Part shown: positions 42,858-53,626 of the stretch, piece after piece | Numbering within the stretch: position 1 is the first letter of the stretch | How the letters are laid out: every line of letters begins with the position of its first letter | DNA from: Chlorops oryzae | Taxonomy: Eukaryota > Arthropoda > Insecta > Diptera > Chloropidae | Length of the DNA: 64,000 nt | NCBI GenBank assembly: GCA_020466095.1 | Contig: CM035808.1 | Location: forward strand, 49,455,694 to 49,519,693 | Reading direction: 5' to 3' | Notes under the pieces: model-generated | What the model was told of the DNA's origin: nothing | Seen by the model: only the letters and a program-made list of their open reading frames with translations | Database searches by the model: none | Made by a program: the position numbers and the translations under genes

Positions 42858-43787
42858 ATGAATTTCAATGGTGAAGGTATTCAACATGCTCCTCCAAAGA
42901 AAGAGATTTTCAATACAGAAGTTACAGGTACATATTGCATTTCATGTTTATTGTTTTTGTTTTTCTTTTTCTATTAATTATTGTAATGCTTCTTTGATAA
43001 CGTGTTAAACAGTTTTTACTTTTTAATTTACATATATACTTATTTTACATTTCAGGTGGTGTTTTACTTCCTTCTTTTCCGCTTAACGAGAGTGAGACTT
43101 TTATTGAGGACAAATCTGCAACTGCTAATGAGGAGGATTAAACCGAAAAGTTTGAAAACTTAAGTGGATGCAGTAGGAAACGGAAGAGAAATCCCCCTAC
43201 AAGGAAAACAAATATAGCTAAAAAAGCCAGGCAAGCGGGAGAAGGGTACACGAACAATAAAGGAGATATAATCGAAGCTCGGCAACTCAAAGAAGGATAT
43301 CCTGAAACATGCCGATTCAAATGTAAATCGAAAATGGGACAACAACAAAGACGGCACCTTTTCGATGAGTTCTGGAGCAACGATTCACACGAAAAAAAGT
43401 TGGAATATCTGATAAAAAAAAGTGACATCCGATCCTGTCACTCAGCAAACAACGAATTGGGAGTGGCGCAGAAAAGAGACTCGAAAATACACTTTTAGAG
43501 TTGACGGAGAAGAGCTCAAAGTATGCAAAACCATGTTCTTGAATACGCTGGGTATAAACGATGCATGGATAAGAACAGCATTGCAGAAGCAAGGAACCAA
43601 CAACGCATTAAAACCAGATTTACGAGGAAAACACAAGAAGCGTCAAGTTCAACCAGAGATAGTTTCCAGTGTCAGGCTACACATCTCAAAATTTCCGAAA
43701 GTCCCATCCCACTACTGTCGTAAGGACAACAGTCGTGAATATCTCCACGAAAACCTAAACGTGAGCAAAATGCATGGTTTGTAGAAA
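42858..43787 (+). pseudogene. Broken multi-exon gene of an insect TE-associated family
   Basis: Exon 1 (42858-42927) starts MNFNGEGIQHAPPKKEIFN and ends at a GTACAT donor; a 128-bp intron ends ATTTCAG and exon 2 (from 43056) continues in phase as GVLLPSFPLNESETF. A TAA follows EED at 43139; after it the same frame carries on coding-like sequence (SGCSRKRKRNPPTRKTN, ETCRFKCKSKMGQQQRRHLF) to about 43420, where a frameshift moves to the 43422 frame with YTFRVDGEELKVCKTMFLNT, then RGKHKKRQ, VRLHISKFPKVPSHYCRKDN and LHENLNVSKM. The CRFKC, VCK.MFL.TL and FP...SHYCR blocks are those of a multi-copy arthropod family of unknown function thought to travel with DNA transposons. At least one stop, one frameshift and an early end make it a pseudogene. 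Confidence 0.6.
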
Positions 43788-43919
43788 ACTTGGATGGGTG
43801 AACAGTATCGAACCGAATCGAGATTAGTTATTGCCAGGGACCGTAACGGTTATAACGCTTATAGATACACGTCACTTGATAACTGTTATTTTAAGACGTA
43901 AATTTTTTTCAGCCGCAAT

Positions 43920-44878
43920 AACCGTTATTTTTTGCCGTTTATTATATTCAGCCTGAATAATGGATATTCCAGGCTTTTTATTTTATTCAGCGTGCATAAT
44001 CGTTATGCTCGGCTTTTTATTTTTTCCAGCCTGAATAAAAAGCCTTGCCTTTTTTTGACTAAGCAATACGTCATTATGGGAAACTTTTGATGCAATAGTA
44101 TACTTTATTACTTCCTCTTTTAGAATTTATCAAAAATAGGCGTGGCCAGCCCCTTTTTAAAAGCATTTTAAATGTCTATTAATCCAAAAGGCATATTCAC
44201 TTGATACTCGAGAATAGCAGTACCCTGCAGTGTATTTTTTGTGTGACGCTGATCATTTCTATATGTATATATTTTGTATGGTCTATCTCGACTGGTTTTG
44301 GGTGTCACACACAACCGAATAAGCACAATATCCACGTTGGACACAGAGTGTGTCGGGTATAAAAAAAAATTTACTCATTGTGCTAAATGAAGTCAATTCA
44401 AATATCTATGGTTTAATAGATTTTAAAAGCTTCCCCTACGTTGGTGGGGAAAGGGGGTCGACTTTAAGGGGGGAGGGGCGTTGCTGAGTGGTTTTGAGCA
44501 AAGTAAAGGGTCGTGGGTGATTTCTGGCCACATATTCGGGTAAAGCATACAAAAAAATATACTGCAGGGTACTGCTATTCTCGAGTATCAAGTGAATATG
44601 CCATTTGGGTTAATAGACATTTAAAATGCTTTTAAAAAGGGGCTGGCAACGCCTATTTTTGATAAATTCTAAAAGAGGAAGTAATAAAGTATACTATTGC
44701 ATCAAAAGTTTCCCAAAATGACGTATTGCTTAGTCAAAAAAAGGCCAGGGATTTTATTCAGGCTGAAAAAAATAAAAAGCCCAGAATAACGATTATTCAG
44801 GCTGAATAAAATAAAAAGCCTGGAATATCCATTATTCAGGCTGAATATAATAAACGGCAAAAAATATCGGTTAGTTTT
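43920..44878. repeat. Inverted repeat with TTCAGCCTGAATAA arms
   Basis: Arms 43920-44232 and 44565-44878 are inverted copies, each with several TTCAGCCTGAATAA units (itself a near-palindrome). The spacer holds a HINE B 5' end (44251-44362) and a G-rich run at 44449-44486 (GGGG..GGGGG..GGGGGG.GGGG). Confidence 0.7.
44251..44362 (-). mobile_element. HINE family B 5'-end fragment
   Basis: Matches the first 110 bases (minus strand) of the HINE B copies at 37333 and 38313, including GGTCTATCTCGACTGG and GACACAGAGTGTGTCGGGTA. Confidence 0.8.
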
Positions 44879-44992
44879 TGACTTAAAAATAAAAATCAAA
44901 GATTTAAAAATTATGTCTTTAAATTTAAGTCAAGGATGTGACAATCAAAACTGAGTATTCAATATGTTTGTGCGTCAAGTCGTTCTATTTGC

Positions 44993-45413
44993 TTTTTATA
45001 CCCAGCGTAAGCGGGGTACATTAGTTTTGTGCAAATCTTGTAACAGGGAGAATTAAGTTCCGGAGATATAGAAAAATATATATAGAAATGATCAGGATCA
45101 AAAACTGAACTGATTTAAACATGTCCGTCTGTCCATCCGTCCGTGGTCGGATCTCCTCCGAAACGGCTGAACCAATGAAGTCGAAATTTGGTACACATGT
45201 ATATCGGGATCCGAGTATGATCCTAAGTAAAAATGGGAGACATCCACCCACTGCCACGCCCACAAATTAATATATTATGTTTTCAGTAAAATGCTTGTAA
45301 CTTTCGACACTCAACACATTCCATTGATATTTGGTGTACTGGTAAACTACAAAAAGGGACACATCCTGGAAAAATATGGACGCCTTCCTCCTCGAGCCAC
45401 GCCCACAAATAAG
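44993..45413 (+). mobile_element. HINE family A, 3'-truncated
   Basis: Starts TTTTTATACCCAGCGTAAGC; contains CATGTCCGTCTGTCC, CGAAACGGCTGAACCAATGA and CCACGCCCAC blocks; similarity stops at 45413. Confidence 0.8.
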
Positions 45414-45789
45414 CAGTTAAGAATATAACTTCTTAATTTTGATATGAATTCTTGTATAAAATCAGGTCGGCAGGTTCGATCCCTGCTCCAGCGAGCGTGT
45501 TTTTTTTTTTTATTTTTTTTTTTATTTTGGAAAAGTAGATTATTTAATATTTATGTTATTTAAAAAACTGAGAAGTAAAAGATTTTACCAAACTTTTTAT
45601 GCTTAAAAAAAATTTTTTTTAATTCTCTACAAGGAATTTTTTAAACAGCTTGGTGCGTGACGTTTTGGAAGGCGCGATGACAGCAAATTTATTATTGGTT
45701 GGCAACTTACTTTCCGCTCCCCGTATTTTTCCCTTGAAATTTAATGACCTTTTTTATTCTCCATTTTTCCACATACATATTCTTTTGCG
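45414..45789. mobile_element. tRNA-like unit and reversed SINE-containing repeat up to the gap
   Basis: 45463-45505 has GGCAGGTTCGATCCCTGC, a box-B element, followed by a T-rich run; it is the counterpart of 35650-35740. From about 45569 to the gap the sequence is the reverse complement of 32466-32240 (the SINE-containing repeat). Confidence 0.55.
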
Positions 45790-45889
45790 NNNNNNNNNNN
45801 NNNNNNNNNNNNNNNNNNNNNNNNNNNNNNNNNNNNNNNNNNNNNNNNNNNNNNNNNNNNNNNNNNNNNNNNNNNNNNNNNNNNNNNNN
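45790..45889. other. Assembly gap of 100 N
   Basis: Exactly 100 N, so the true gap size is probably unknown. Reading frames through it are meaningless. Confidence 1.
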
Positions 45890-45941
45890 TTTTACAAAAC
45901 TTTTCAAACATAAACCTAACTTCAAGATGAACATAAGTGCA

Positions 45942-46088
45942 ATTAAAACCAATAAAGGCAAAAAAAAAACTTTCTCTTGATGGATATACGTATCATCTAA
46001 ATAAGCAATATAAAGAAAATTTTTATTGGGAATGCGAAGAACGCAAGGGCAAAAAATGCTCAGCGCGGATTAATACAACTTTAAAGGT
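45942..46088 (+). CDS. FLYWCH zinc-finger exon, partial
   Basis: The plus frame reads KKLSLDGYTYHLNKQYKENF, YWECEERKGKKCSARINTT, the F/L-Y-W-C half of a FLYWCH zinc finger (G-Y-x-Y...W-x-C......C-x-A-x-x-x-T), and runs to a donor-like GTATTG at 46089. The matching H-x-H part would be on a later exon that is not found here. The nearest ATG (45927) is in another frame, joined across an A-run, so an indel in the homopolymer is possible. The N gap lies only 50 bases upstream. FLYWCH domains occur in host DNA-binding proteins and in captured or TE contexts. Confidence 0.5.
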
Positions 46089-46221
46089 ATTGCTTATAAT
46101 ATGCATTTATTTTAATTTATTAATAAATCACCTGAATAACTTTCCATTACATTTAAGTTTTTTGGTTTTAGTTAAAAAAAAAAAAATTGCAACAATAAAA
46201 ATTTATAAATACAAAATACAA

Positions 46222-46415
46222 GTTTTCGGGATTTTGAGCTTTCGGGATTTTGAGTTTTCGGGATTTTGAGTTTTCGGGATTTTGATTTTCGGGATTTTAA
46301 ATTTTCGGGATTTTTTTAATTTTCGGGATTTTGAGCTTTCGGGATTATGAGTTTTCGGGATTTTGAGTTTTCGGGATTTTGAGCTTTCGGGATTTTGATT
46401 TTCGGGATTTTGAGC
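46222..46415. repeat. 17-bp minisatellite (TTTCGGGATTTTGAG)n
   Basis: About twelve imperfect units of TTTTCGGGATTTTGAG directly abut the truncated 5' edge of the gypsy pol remnant. Confidence 0.9.
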
Positions 46416-48887
46416 CGTTCCCCTTTCAAGCAGCGATATTTTCCCAAAAACCCAGTGATGCAGGCAGCCATAAATAAAGAAGTGGACGAATTACTCCAAC
46501 TTGGTTGCATTGAACCATCCCATAGCCCATACAGTTCTTCACTAGTAATGGTCCGGAAAAAGAACGGAAAATGGCGCCTATGCCTAGGCTTCCGACAATT
46601 GAATGACTGATCAGTGCAAGATGCGTACCCCCTCCCGCGAATAAACTATATTCTTGGTCGACTAAAGGAGGCTACATATATTAGTAGTATTGACCTTAAA
46701 AACGGGTACTGGCAAATCCCGCTCGAAGAAGAAAGTAAACAGTACACGGCTTTCACCGTACCAGGGCGTGGCCTGTTCCAGTGGAAAGTGATGCCGTTCG
46801 GATTACACTCCGCCCCTGCGACATTTCAACGGGCACTAGACAGCGTGATCGGGCCTGAAATGGAGCCATACGCTTTTGCCTACTTGGACGATATTGTGGT
46901 CACCGGGAAGACATTGGAAGAGCACCGGACGAACCTAAAAGAAATTTTTGAAAGATTAAGGGCTGCGAACCTACGAATTAACATCGAGAAATGCAAATTC
47001 TTTCGCAAAGATATAAGATACTTGGGCCATTTGGTGAACACTGAGGGCATACACACCGACCCCGACAAGATTGCCGCAATCCAGGAACTAAAACCGCCCA
47101 CCAACGTAAAGGAGTTGCGCCGCTACCTTGGAATCGCATCATGGTATCGCCGTTTCGTCCCAGATTTTTCAAAAATCGTTCATCCAATGACAACACACTT
47201 AAAAAAAGGACGACATTGGAAATGGACCAGCGACCAACAAGCTGCATTCGAAACCCTGAAAAAGAAGTTGCTCGCCTGTCCAGACTTCATAAAAACTTTT
47301 GTATTACAAACTGATGCCAGCGACTACGGCTAAGGGGCCGTCCTGACCCAAGACATCGACGGCAAAGAAAAAGTAATTGCCTATGACAGCCGCCACCTAA
47401 ATAAGGCCGAGATTAATTATACAACGACCGAAAAGGAATGTTTGGTTATTGTGTGGGGAGTGAGGAAAATGCGCCATTATTTGGAAGGATATCACTTCAT
47501 TATAATAACTGACCACCTTGCTCTGAAATGGCTTAATTCTATAGAACTTTGGAACTACAGCAGTTCTCTTTCGAAACCCGTTACCGAAGGGGCAAACAGA
47601 ATGTAGTCGCCGATGCCTTATCCAGACAACCGTTAGAAACCTTTTTCCAACTCGATACCAGCACCACGACTAACCTAGAAGTGGAGAAGGCACCAGGGTG
47701 GGTAGAAAAAAGGATGAAATTGGTCCAGAATAACCCCGAAAAGTTCACAGACTACCGGATACTAGAAGGGAACCTGTTTCGGTTCCTGCCAGTTATGGGC
47801 GGAGATGATGACCAATTTAATTGGAAATTATGTGTGCCGAAAAGAGACCGTAGCAGAATACTGACCCAGAACCACGACGATCCTACTGAACATTTTGGGA
47901 TCAAGAAGACCATTGCACGTGTAGCAAGAAGGTATTTTTGGCCAGGATTATATCGGGACGTCCGCAAATACGTCCAGGAATGTAAGAGCTGCCAACGTTA
48001 CAAGCACCAACAGGAAAAACTCGCTGGTCAAATGAAAACACAGTTTGCCGAAGAACCGTGGGCAACCCTCTGCGCAGACTTTATGGGCCCACTCCCACGG
48101 TCTAGTCATGGGAATACGTACCTGCTCAATTTCTTCGACAAGTTCTCAAAATGGACTGAACTTGTCCCGCTACGAACAGCCACAACCGATACAGTGATAA
48201 AGGCCCTGCGAGAAAGGATCATTGCTCGCTATGGTATACCCACTATTTTGGTTACAAAGTACACAGTTTACCAGCAAAAAGTTCGAAAACTTTTTGAAGA
48301 AATTGGGAGTCGTAGACCAACGCACCACGCCGTACAGTCCACAGGAAAACCCCACCGAGAGGGCCAACCGGACAATCAAAACGATGCTTGCGCAATACGC
48401 CGATAACAAACACAAACGATGGGACGAGCTACTACCAGAACTATCGCTCGCCATTAATTCCAGCATCTCGGAAAGTACGGGGTACAGCCCCGCGTTCCTG
48501 ACGCAAGGAAGAGAACCACGGCTTCCAAAACAACTATATGATGAATGTACAGAAATTCCTGGAAGTAAGACCTGGGCTTCAATAGAAAAAGCAGAGCAAC
48601 TGAAGGATGTGTTCCGGTTGGTGAAACAAAACCAAGTGCGGGCCAGCCAAGATCAAGCTCGACACTTAGTCTTACAAAAAACGCACCCTTTGTCAAAGTC
48701 AGAAGACAACTTTGCCGCAAAGCTAGCCCCGAAATATGAAGGGCCGTATCGGGTCACCAAGTATAAGTCCCCTGTTATCATTTTGCTCGATGACCAAGGA
48801 CGAACAAGGACAGCTCATATAAGCCAGCTAAAACCCTTCGTGGGAATACTCGACCCCATCGAAGAGAACGAGGAAACCAACTACTAA
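46416..48887 (+). pseudogene. pol: Ty3/gypsy retrotransposon pol, 5'-truncated and broken
   Basis: Gag and protease are missing. Reverse transcriptase begins within PFKQRYFPKN and shows SPYSSSLVMVRKKNGKWRLC, the LKNGYWQIPL block, PFGL.SAPATFQR and the catalytic YLDDIVV at about 46880; RNase H (QTDASDYG, TEKECLVIVWG, TDHLALKWL) follows; then the integrase zinc region (HFGIKKTIARV...CKSCQRYK), core (CADFMGPLP) and the TPYSPQENPTERANRTIKTM block, ending with a C-terminal chromo-like tail. Lesions: in-frame TGA at 46608, in-frame TAA at 47331, a deletion with frameshift near 47545 in the RNase H/connection region, and a small deletion with frameshift near 48258 that removes the second catalytic aspartate region of the integrase. 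It cannot encode an active Pol. Confidence 0.9.
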
Positions 48888-48970
48888 TCCATCATAACTA
48901 CTAACACCAACACCCTCTAATACCAGCCACTATGAATTTCTTTTCTTTCCCATTTCTCTGTTTAGGTATA

Positions 48971-49621
48971 ATGGACAAGTTCGTGGAGTCAAGGACCAGG
49001 TTTCTGATGAACTGCCGAGCGAAAAATGCGGAAATTCGCCGAACAAAGTTTTTGGACGCACATCCTACAAGACTAAATAAAGCTCCGGAAGAGGTTACCT
49101 GTCGCCTCGTCAAGACCGCCAGCCCGAAGTTCACAACCCCCGATATCCGACTGAAGGGAAGAAAGGCCCTCCAAAGGCTTCTTTTTGGAACCGACTCCGA
49201 GGAGGAAAGCGAAGTCGAAAAAGTTCCGCTAACTGCGACCACCCGAAAAAGGGTCGCAATACCGAGAAAACCCTGTCCACCGCCAACAAGTATTGAGGAC
49301 GGGCCTTGTCAGCGCAAATATGCCCGTACGAAGCCGGTAGCGAGGAAGAATCGGACACAGGCCATGGAATTAGCCGACGAGGATGTACTCTGCATAGACG
49401 AGGACTATTCTGACCTCAATGACCCAGGGACACAATCAGAAAGCCCCAAAAACCAGATTACCGAGATTTTCAGCGACTTACGCCAAACGTTCCGCGGCAA
49501 AAGAATAAAGTTCGTACGCCGAATTGAAGGAACAACCTATCAATTTATAATCAGCAGCCTAGGGAAGGACAGCTGTTTCCCAATTTTCCCGAAGAAGGAG
49601 GGAAATCTGAAGAAGAATTGA
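48971..49621 (+). CDS. Third ORF of the gypsy element, unknown product
   Basis: 216 aa starting MDKFVESRTRFLMNCRAKNA. Immediately before the ATG lies a strong splice acceptor (pyrimidine-rich TTTCCCATTTCTCTGTTTAG at 48946-48965), so a subgenomic spliced mRNA, as used for env-position ORFs, is likely. The product has a basic N-terminal half, an acidic centre (ELADEDVLCIDEDYSDLND) and a C-terminal block RGKRIKFVRRIEGTTYQFII; no signal peptide or transmembrane anchor is seen from this start, so it is not an obvious envelope protein. Reading from 48932 would add MNFFSFPFLCLGI, a hydrophobic run, but this overlaps the acceptor. The frame is intact although pol upstream is broken. Stop is followed by about 220 bp to the LTR. 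Confidence 0.6.
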   Translation: MDKFVESRTRFLMNCRAKNAEIRRTKFLDAHPTRLNKAPEEVTCRLVKTASPKFTTPDIRLKGRKALQRLLFGTDSEEESEVEKVPLTATTRKRVAIPRKPCPPPTSIEDGPCQRKYARTKPVARKNRTQAMELADEDVLCIDEDYSDLNDPGTQSESPKNQITEIFSDLRQTFRGKRIKFVRRIEGTTYQFIISSLGKDSCFPIFPKKEGNLKKN

Positions 49622-49955
49622 GGCCGGCCAAATTCCCCTCACATAATTTGTTTTCATTAGTTAAGTTATTTTTGTAAAGAATAATGTTATTTTGGTTTTT
49701 TTAGTTTTTTGATTTATTGTTATATTTTTGCTGAAAAGAAAGAGAAATTTAGTTAAGACTACAACGAAAACTTTTAGTTAAGACTGCCACAAAGATTTTA
49801 GTTAGGACAACAACTTTACTTAACCGGACATGGGTGGAGTGTACAGAACAAATAGTGAAATACATACTCAGCTGATTTGCGCTTACGCAGCACGATAACC
49901 GATCTCGCTACCAAGTACCCTCACACTTCACACGCCACTACGATCGCCAAAATAG

Positions 49956-49994
49956 TATAAAAGGAGCAGCATCGCAGCGAAAAAGGCATTCAGT
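49956..49994 (+). promoter_or_regulatory. LTR core promoter (TATA and initiator)
   Basis: TATAAAAGG at 49956-49964 and TTCAGT with the A at 49992, 36 bases from the first T of TATA; this sets the U3/R border. Confidence 0.65.
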
Positions 49995-50104
49995 GTTCAG
50001 TTCGCGGAGCAGTCAGACCAACGCGTGGAAGAACCGGCATCGCAACAAACTGGTACGTAAGAATAATTTGAAGAAATTAGATAGGATTTTGTGAATTCTT
50101 TTCC

Positions 50105-50750
50105 AGAGTAAGACGGAAATTGTCGTGGACTGGTTTGCCCGAAAACATAATTTTCCCCTTCTCAGTCCGTGGGCTATTGCTGACTGGTTTGACCGAATGC
50201 AATAGTGCCATCCCGCCTGTTACAGATAGGAATTTTCCGTTTGAGGGAACCGATTTTCCCTTTCCCAGAGTGAGACGGAAATTGTCGTGGACTGGTTTGC
50301 CCGAAAACGATAATTTTCCCCTTCTCTGTCCGTGGGCTATTGCTGACTGGTTTGACCGAATGCAATAGTGCCACCCCGCCTGTTATAGATAGGATTTTCC
50401 GTTTGAGGGAACCGATTTTCCCTTTCCCAGAGTGAGACGGAAATTGTCGTGGACTGGTTTGCCCGAAAACGAAAATTTTCCCCTTCTCTGTCCGTGGGCT
50501 ATTGCTGACTGGTTTGACCGAATGCAATTATGCCATCCCGCCTGTTACAGATGGGAACTTTCCGTTTGAGGGAACCGATTTTCCCTTTCCCAGAGTGAGA
50601 CGGAAATTGTCGTGGATTGGTTTGCCCGAAAAAGATAATTTTCCCTTTCTCTGTCCGTGGGCTATTGCTGACTGGTTTAACCGAATGCAATTGTGCCACC
50701 CCGCCTGTCACAGAATTTTTGTTTGTTTGAGGGAACAATTTCGTTTTCTG
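50105..50750 (+). repeat. Four 162-bp tandem units within the LTR
   Basis: Unit starts (AGACGGAAATTGTCGTGG) at 50111, 50273, 50435 and 50598. Each has TGGTTTGCCCGAAAA, TTTTCCC, GTCCGTGGGCTATTGCTGAC and TGACCGAATGCAAT. They lie downstream of the start site, in R/U5. Confidence 0.9.
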
Positions 50751-51038
50751 CCCCTCTGAACCCCACCGAATTCACGCCGAACACTGACTACGAGCCCGAG
50801 CAACTAAGAAAAGGCAGCAACAACGACAATCAGCACCGTCGCGAGAATAGCAAATAATTTATGTTTAAAAAGCTTAACTGTAGAAAATAAGATTTGAAAT
50901 TTAAACAAATAAAAGAAATTAAACCATCTTCCACCGAGCACTATTTCTGTAAAGAAAAAAGAAGAAAACTAGAGAATCCGTCTTGTAACGACCCCTGGAC
51001 CGACTGAGGATCACCCTGGCACGAAATAGTTCGTTACA

Positions 51039-51222
51039 CTATAGAACTCTGGCGTTAGCCAATCCGCTGTTCCATCAGTATGACCCTATCTCGCTCGTGT
51101 TCGGATGCGAAGTGTATCCCAAGCTTATGTTAAGCGAGGTCCGTCCCGCGCAAGGGAATGAGCCCTTCGGTCAGAACACGATTTTCGGGTGGGTACTCAC
51201 CGGCAACCACTCAACACAATAA
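51039..51222 (+). pseudogene. BEL/Pao retrotransposon pol fragment
   Basis: Frame LALANPLFHQYDPISLVFGC, EVYPKLMLSEVRP and PFGQNTIFGWVLTGNHSTQ to a TAA. The 'LADP.F..P..ID.LLG...Y......G......P..QNT.FGWV..G' pattern is the aspartic-protease-linked segment of BEL/Pao Pol. The LTR borders it directly, so the gypsy element inserted into, or recombined with, this BEL copy. Confidence 0.7.
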
Positions 51223-52896
51223 CTATTCCTTTAGTTTGTGATTCGCGGTACCGGTTCATCGACATTTGAAAGCTACTACTCTTTAATACATTCCTCTAAG
51301 AATGAAAACAAAAACAAACAAAAATTCTGAATTTTGAATTGAATTTATGTACATACATATGGGTATTTCCATGGTTGCGCACGTGACAGTCGTACGCATT
51401 TGATGCAAAAAATTTCCTCAGCTGTTGAATAATTGGTGTAAAATGTGGTGGCCAGCGAAAGTGCGGTCCAGAGATATTTTCTATTTAATCCTGAGGCGCA
51501 CGTGACAAAAAATGGAAGTCGGTTTTTTCTTCATCTACTGCACTGCAAAAAACTTCCTAAATAATATGAGGTTTTTAAGGAAACTTCATGAACAATGACG
51601 AGAAATATTGCAGTTTTCGTGTCAAAACTTTTAATCCAGAAAATTCCTTTTACTTTTTATTTATTGAGGCATATTATGATACGTTACGTGACATACGTGA
51701 CGTGACATTGTTTTTCAACAGGGCTTTTGTCGTGAAAATAGTCTTTTATTTTAACCTTTTTTCCTTTCAATTCATCAATTCTGGTATTATAAATAGAAGG
51801 GCCAATAATAAATTTTATCAAAAACAATATTTAATTGAGCTTGCGTAATTAGAAGATAATTATCAAATTATTCGTTAAAGATTGTTTGTTGTTGTTGTTT
51901 TGCTTGATTCTTCTGAGTGGAATTATTAAGGACGATAACTTCCATTGATCAGGTTACTAAAATCGCTCAAATTTCATAGATAAAGCACTTTTAAAGGTAA
52001 TTTGAAAAATACACATACAACAAAATAAGCCTTTCCCTATGTTTTACAAAAATTAGGGCTGACTATAACCACCAATCTTCTTAAATAGTGGAATTGAGAT
52101 GTGTTACTATGATAGTTCATACTAGTGATGTAACGAATGTCCAATTTTAGCATTCGCGAATGCGAATGCGAATGCCTACTGATATTCGCGAATGCGAATA
52201 TTCAGTTTTTGAATCTATATCTCAAATTTGGCACACATCACCAAATCAATTCATTTATTTATATAGCGCACCAACTTTGGAAAAAAATAATTCATTCATA
52301 AGTAAAAGAAATTACACATTTCGATGCTAAATTTCAAAGTGTTAAAAAAAAACAGTCAACAACAAAACTAATCCGACGATTTCGTGCAAGCATAACGCCC
52401 CTGCGCAATACGCAATGTTATTGTCGTTTTTCGTTTAGCAGCCCTCAGACGGTCGTTCTTGTATGAAAATTTATGTGAAGGAACTTAAAGGCATTCCAAA
52501 TGCGTTTAATTCAGGGATCGGCAAAATTGAAAATGCAAGTGTGTGTGAGAGAGCAGAGCGGCTACTAAAAATAGCCGAAAATAGACAAAAAATGCTGAAA
52601 CTAGCTAAAAATAAAAGCTATAAGTAGCATAAAAGTCCTGAAATTGACGGAATAGCTACCAATTTCAGCATTCCCGTTCTCGATGTTGCATGCTCGGCTG
52701 ACCAAGTCAAACTGAGACAAGAGCGTAAGCAAAACGTGTGAGCGGCTGTCGAAAAAATTGTTCCTAGCGCGCCGACCCCTGGTTTAATGGTACGTTGACC
52801 AAACGGAAAAATTTGTTTAACATTTTGAAAACCATCGAGCCGTCGCTTCGCGGTCGGTGCGACGGTCTCTTTTGGTGTTTACATGTGCGAGCATTG

Positions 52897-53479
52897 AGGC
52901 CTTTTACACTAGGGCAATTATGGCCAGCAATTTTTTTCAAATTATCTTTTGGAGTTGCCTTCGCTTTTACACGTATAAAAAAGATTGACGAGCAATTTTT
53001 ATTGTTTTGTCTGTGTTCGACGTTTGCCCCGTTCGCGCAGGGTTGATTTTTGGAATAAATGAAAAGAACATAATTAAGTATCCCTGATATTGGGTTGATT
53101 TTAAGACTAAAAAGACGCGTCCTGGCATATTCCGGCGATTTAATATAATAAATGCAAGAATTTTGTTGCATTAGCACAATTAGCTTTTCTATGCATTTGC
53201 GCGGCCACTTCCCCGACATTTGAAACTTTAAATTTTATATATCCCAAAAATATCAGTTATTAACACCTCGAAAGTAGAAAGTGAATGAAGCAAACGTCAA
53301 AAACCAGCTCGCAGCCATCTTCACATTTGACAAAACGAAAGAGAGCAAAACGGAATTGCCGAGTACGGGCAATTCTGAAACGAGCAATTTTTCTCTACCC
53401 CCCCCCCCCCCCCCCCGCTCTGCGTCTCGCTAACAAACGAAAAAAAATGCCGGCGATAATTGCCTAGTGTAAAAGGCCT
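52897..53479. mobile_element. MITE nested in the hAT, with a 19-C homopolymer
   Basis: Inverted ends AGGCCTTTTACACTAGGGC / CCTAGTGTAAAAGGCCT flanked by CATTG on each side (52892-52896, 53480-53484), an apparent 5-bp duplication. A run of 19 C lies at 53398-53416. No coding frame. Confidence 0.7.
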
Positions 53480-53626
53480 CATTGGAGTCAGCGTACCACG
53501 GTCGGCGAGCATGTTTATCCATGTAAACGTCGCTAAATTGAAATCAACTTTGGATACTGTCAGCCCTGTTATTCAAAAATCGTAAAGAGACACGCGTGAT
53601 TTCTAATTTGCTTGGAATTTGCAAAC

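Larger units (their letters stand above)
49840..51038 (+). mobile_element. 3' LTR of the gypsy element
   Basis: Starts TGTACAGAAC after a purine-rich GGGTGGAG and ends CGTTACA, so the tips TGTA/TACA are inverted. Contains TATAAAAGG (49956), a TCAGT initiator (49990), four 162-bp tandem units and AATAAA-like signals near 50908. 1199 bp. No 5' LTR is present in the window, so pairwise LTR dating is impossible. Confidence 0.8.

Noticed and set aside
45650..45980. Frames crossing the N run
   Set aside because: They are open only because N has no stops; the flanks belong to a reversed SINE repeat and a FLYWCH exon.
50120..50759. Repeating frames in both strands of the LTR
   Set aside because: They follow the 162-bp tandem units; a unit length divisible by three keeps frames open without coding meaning.
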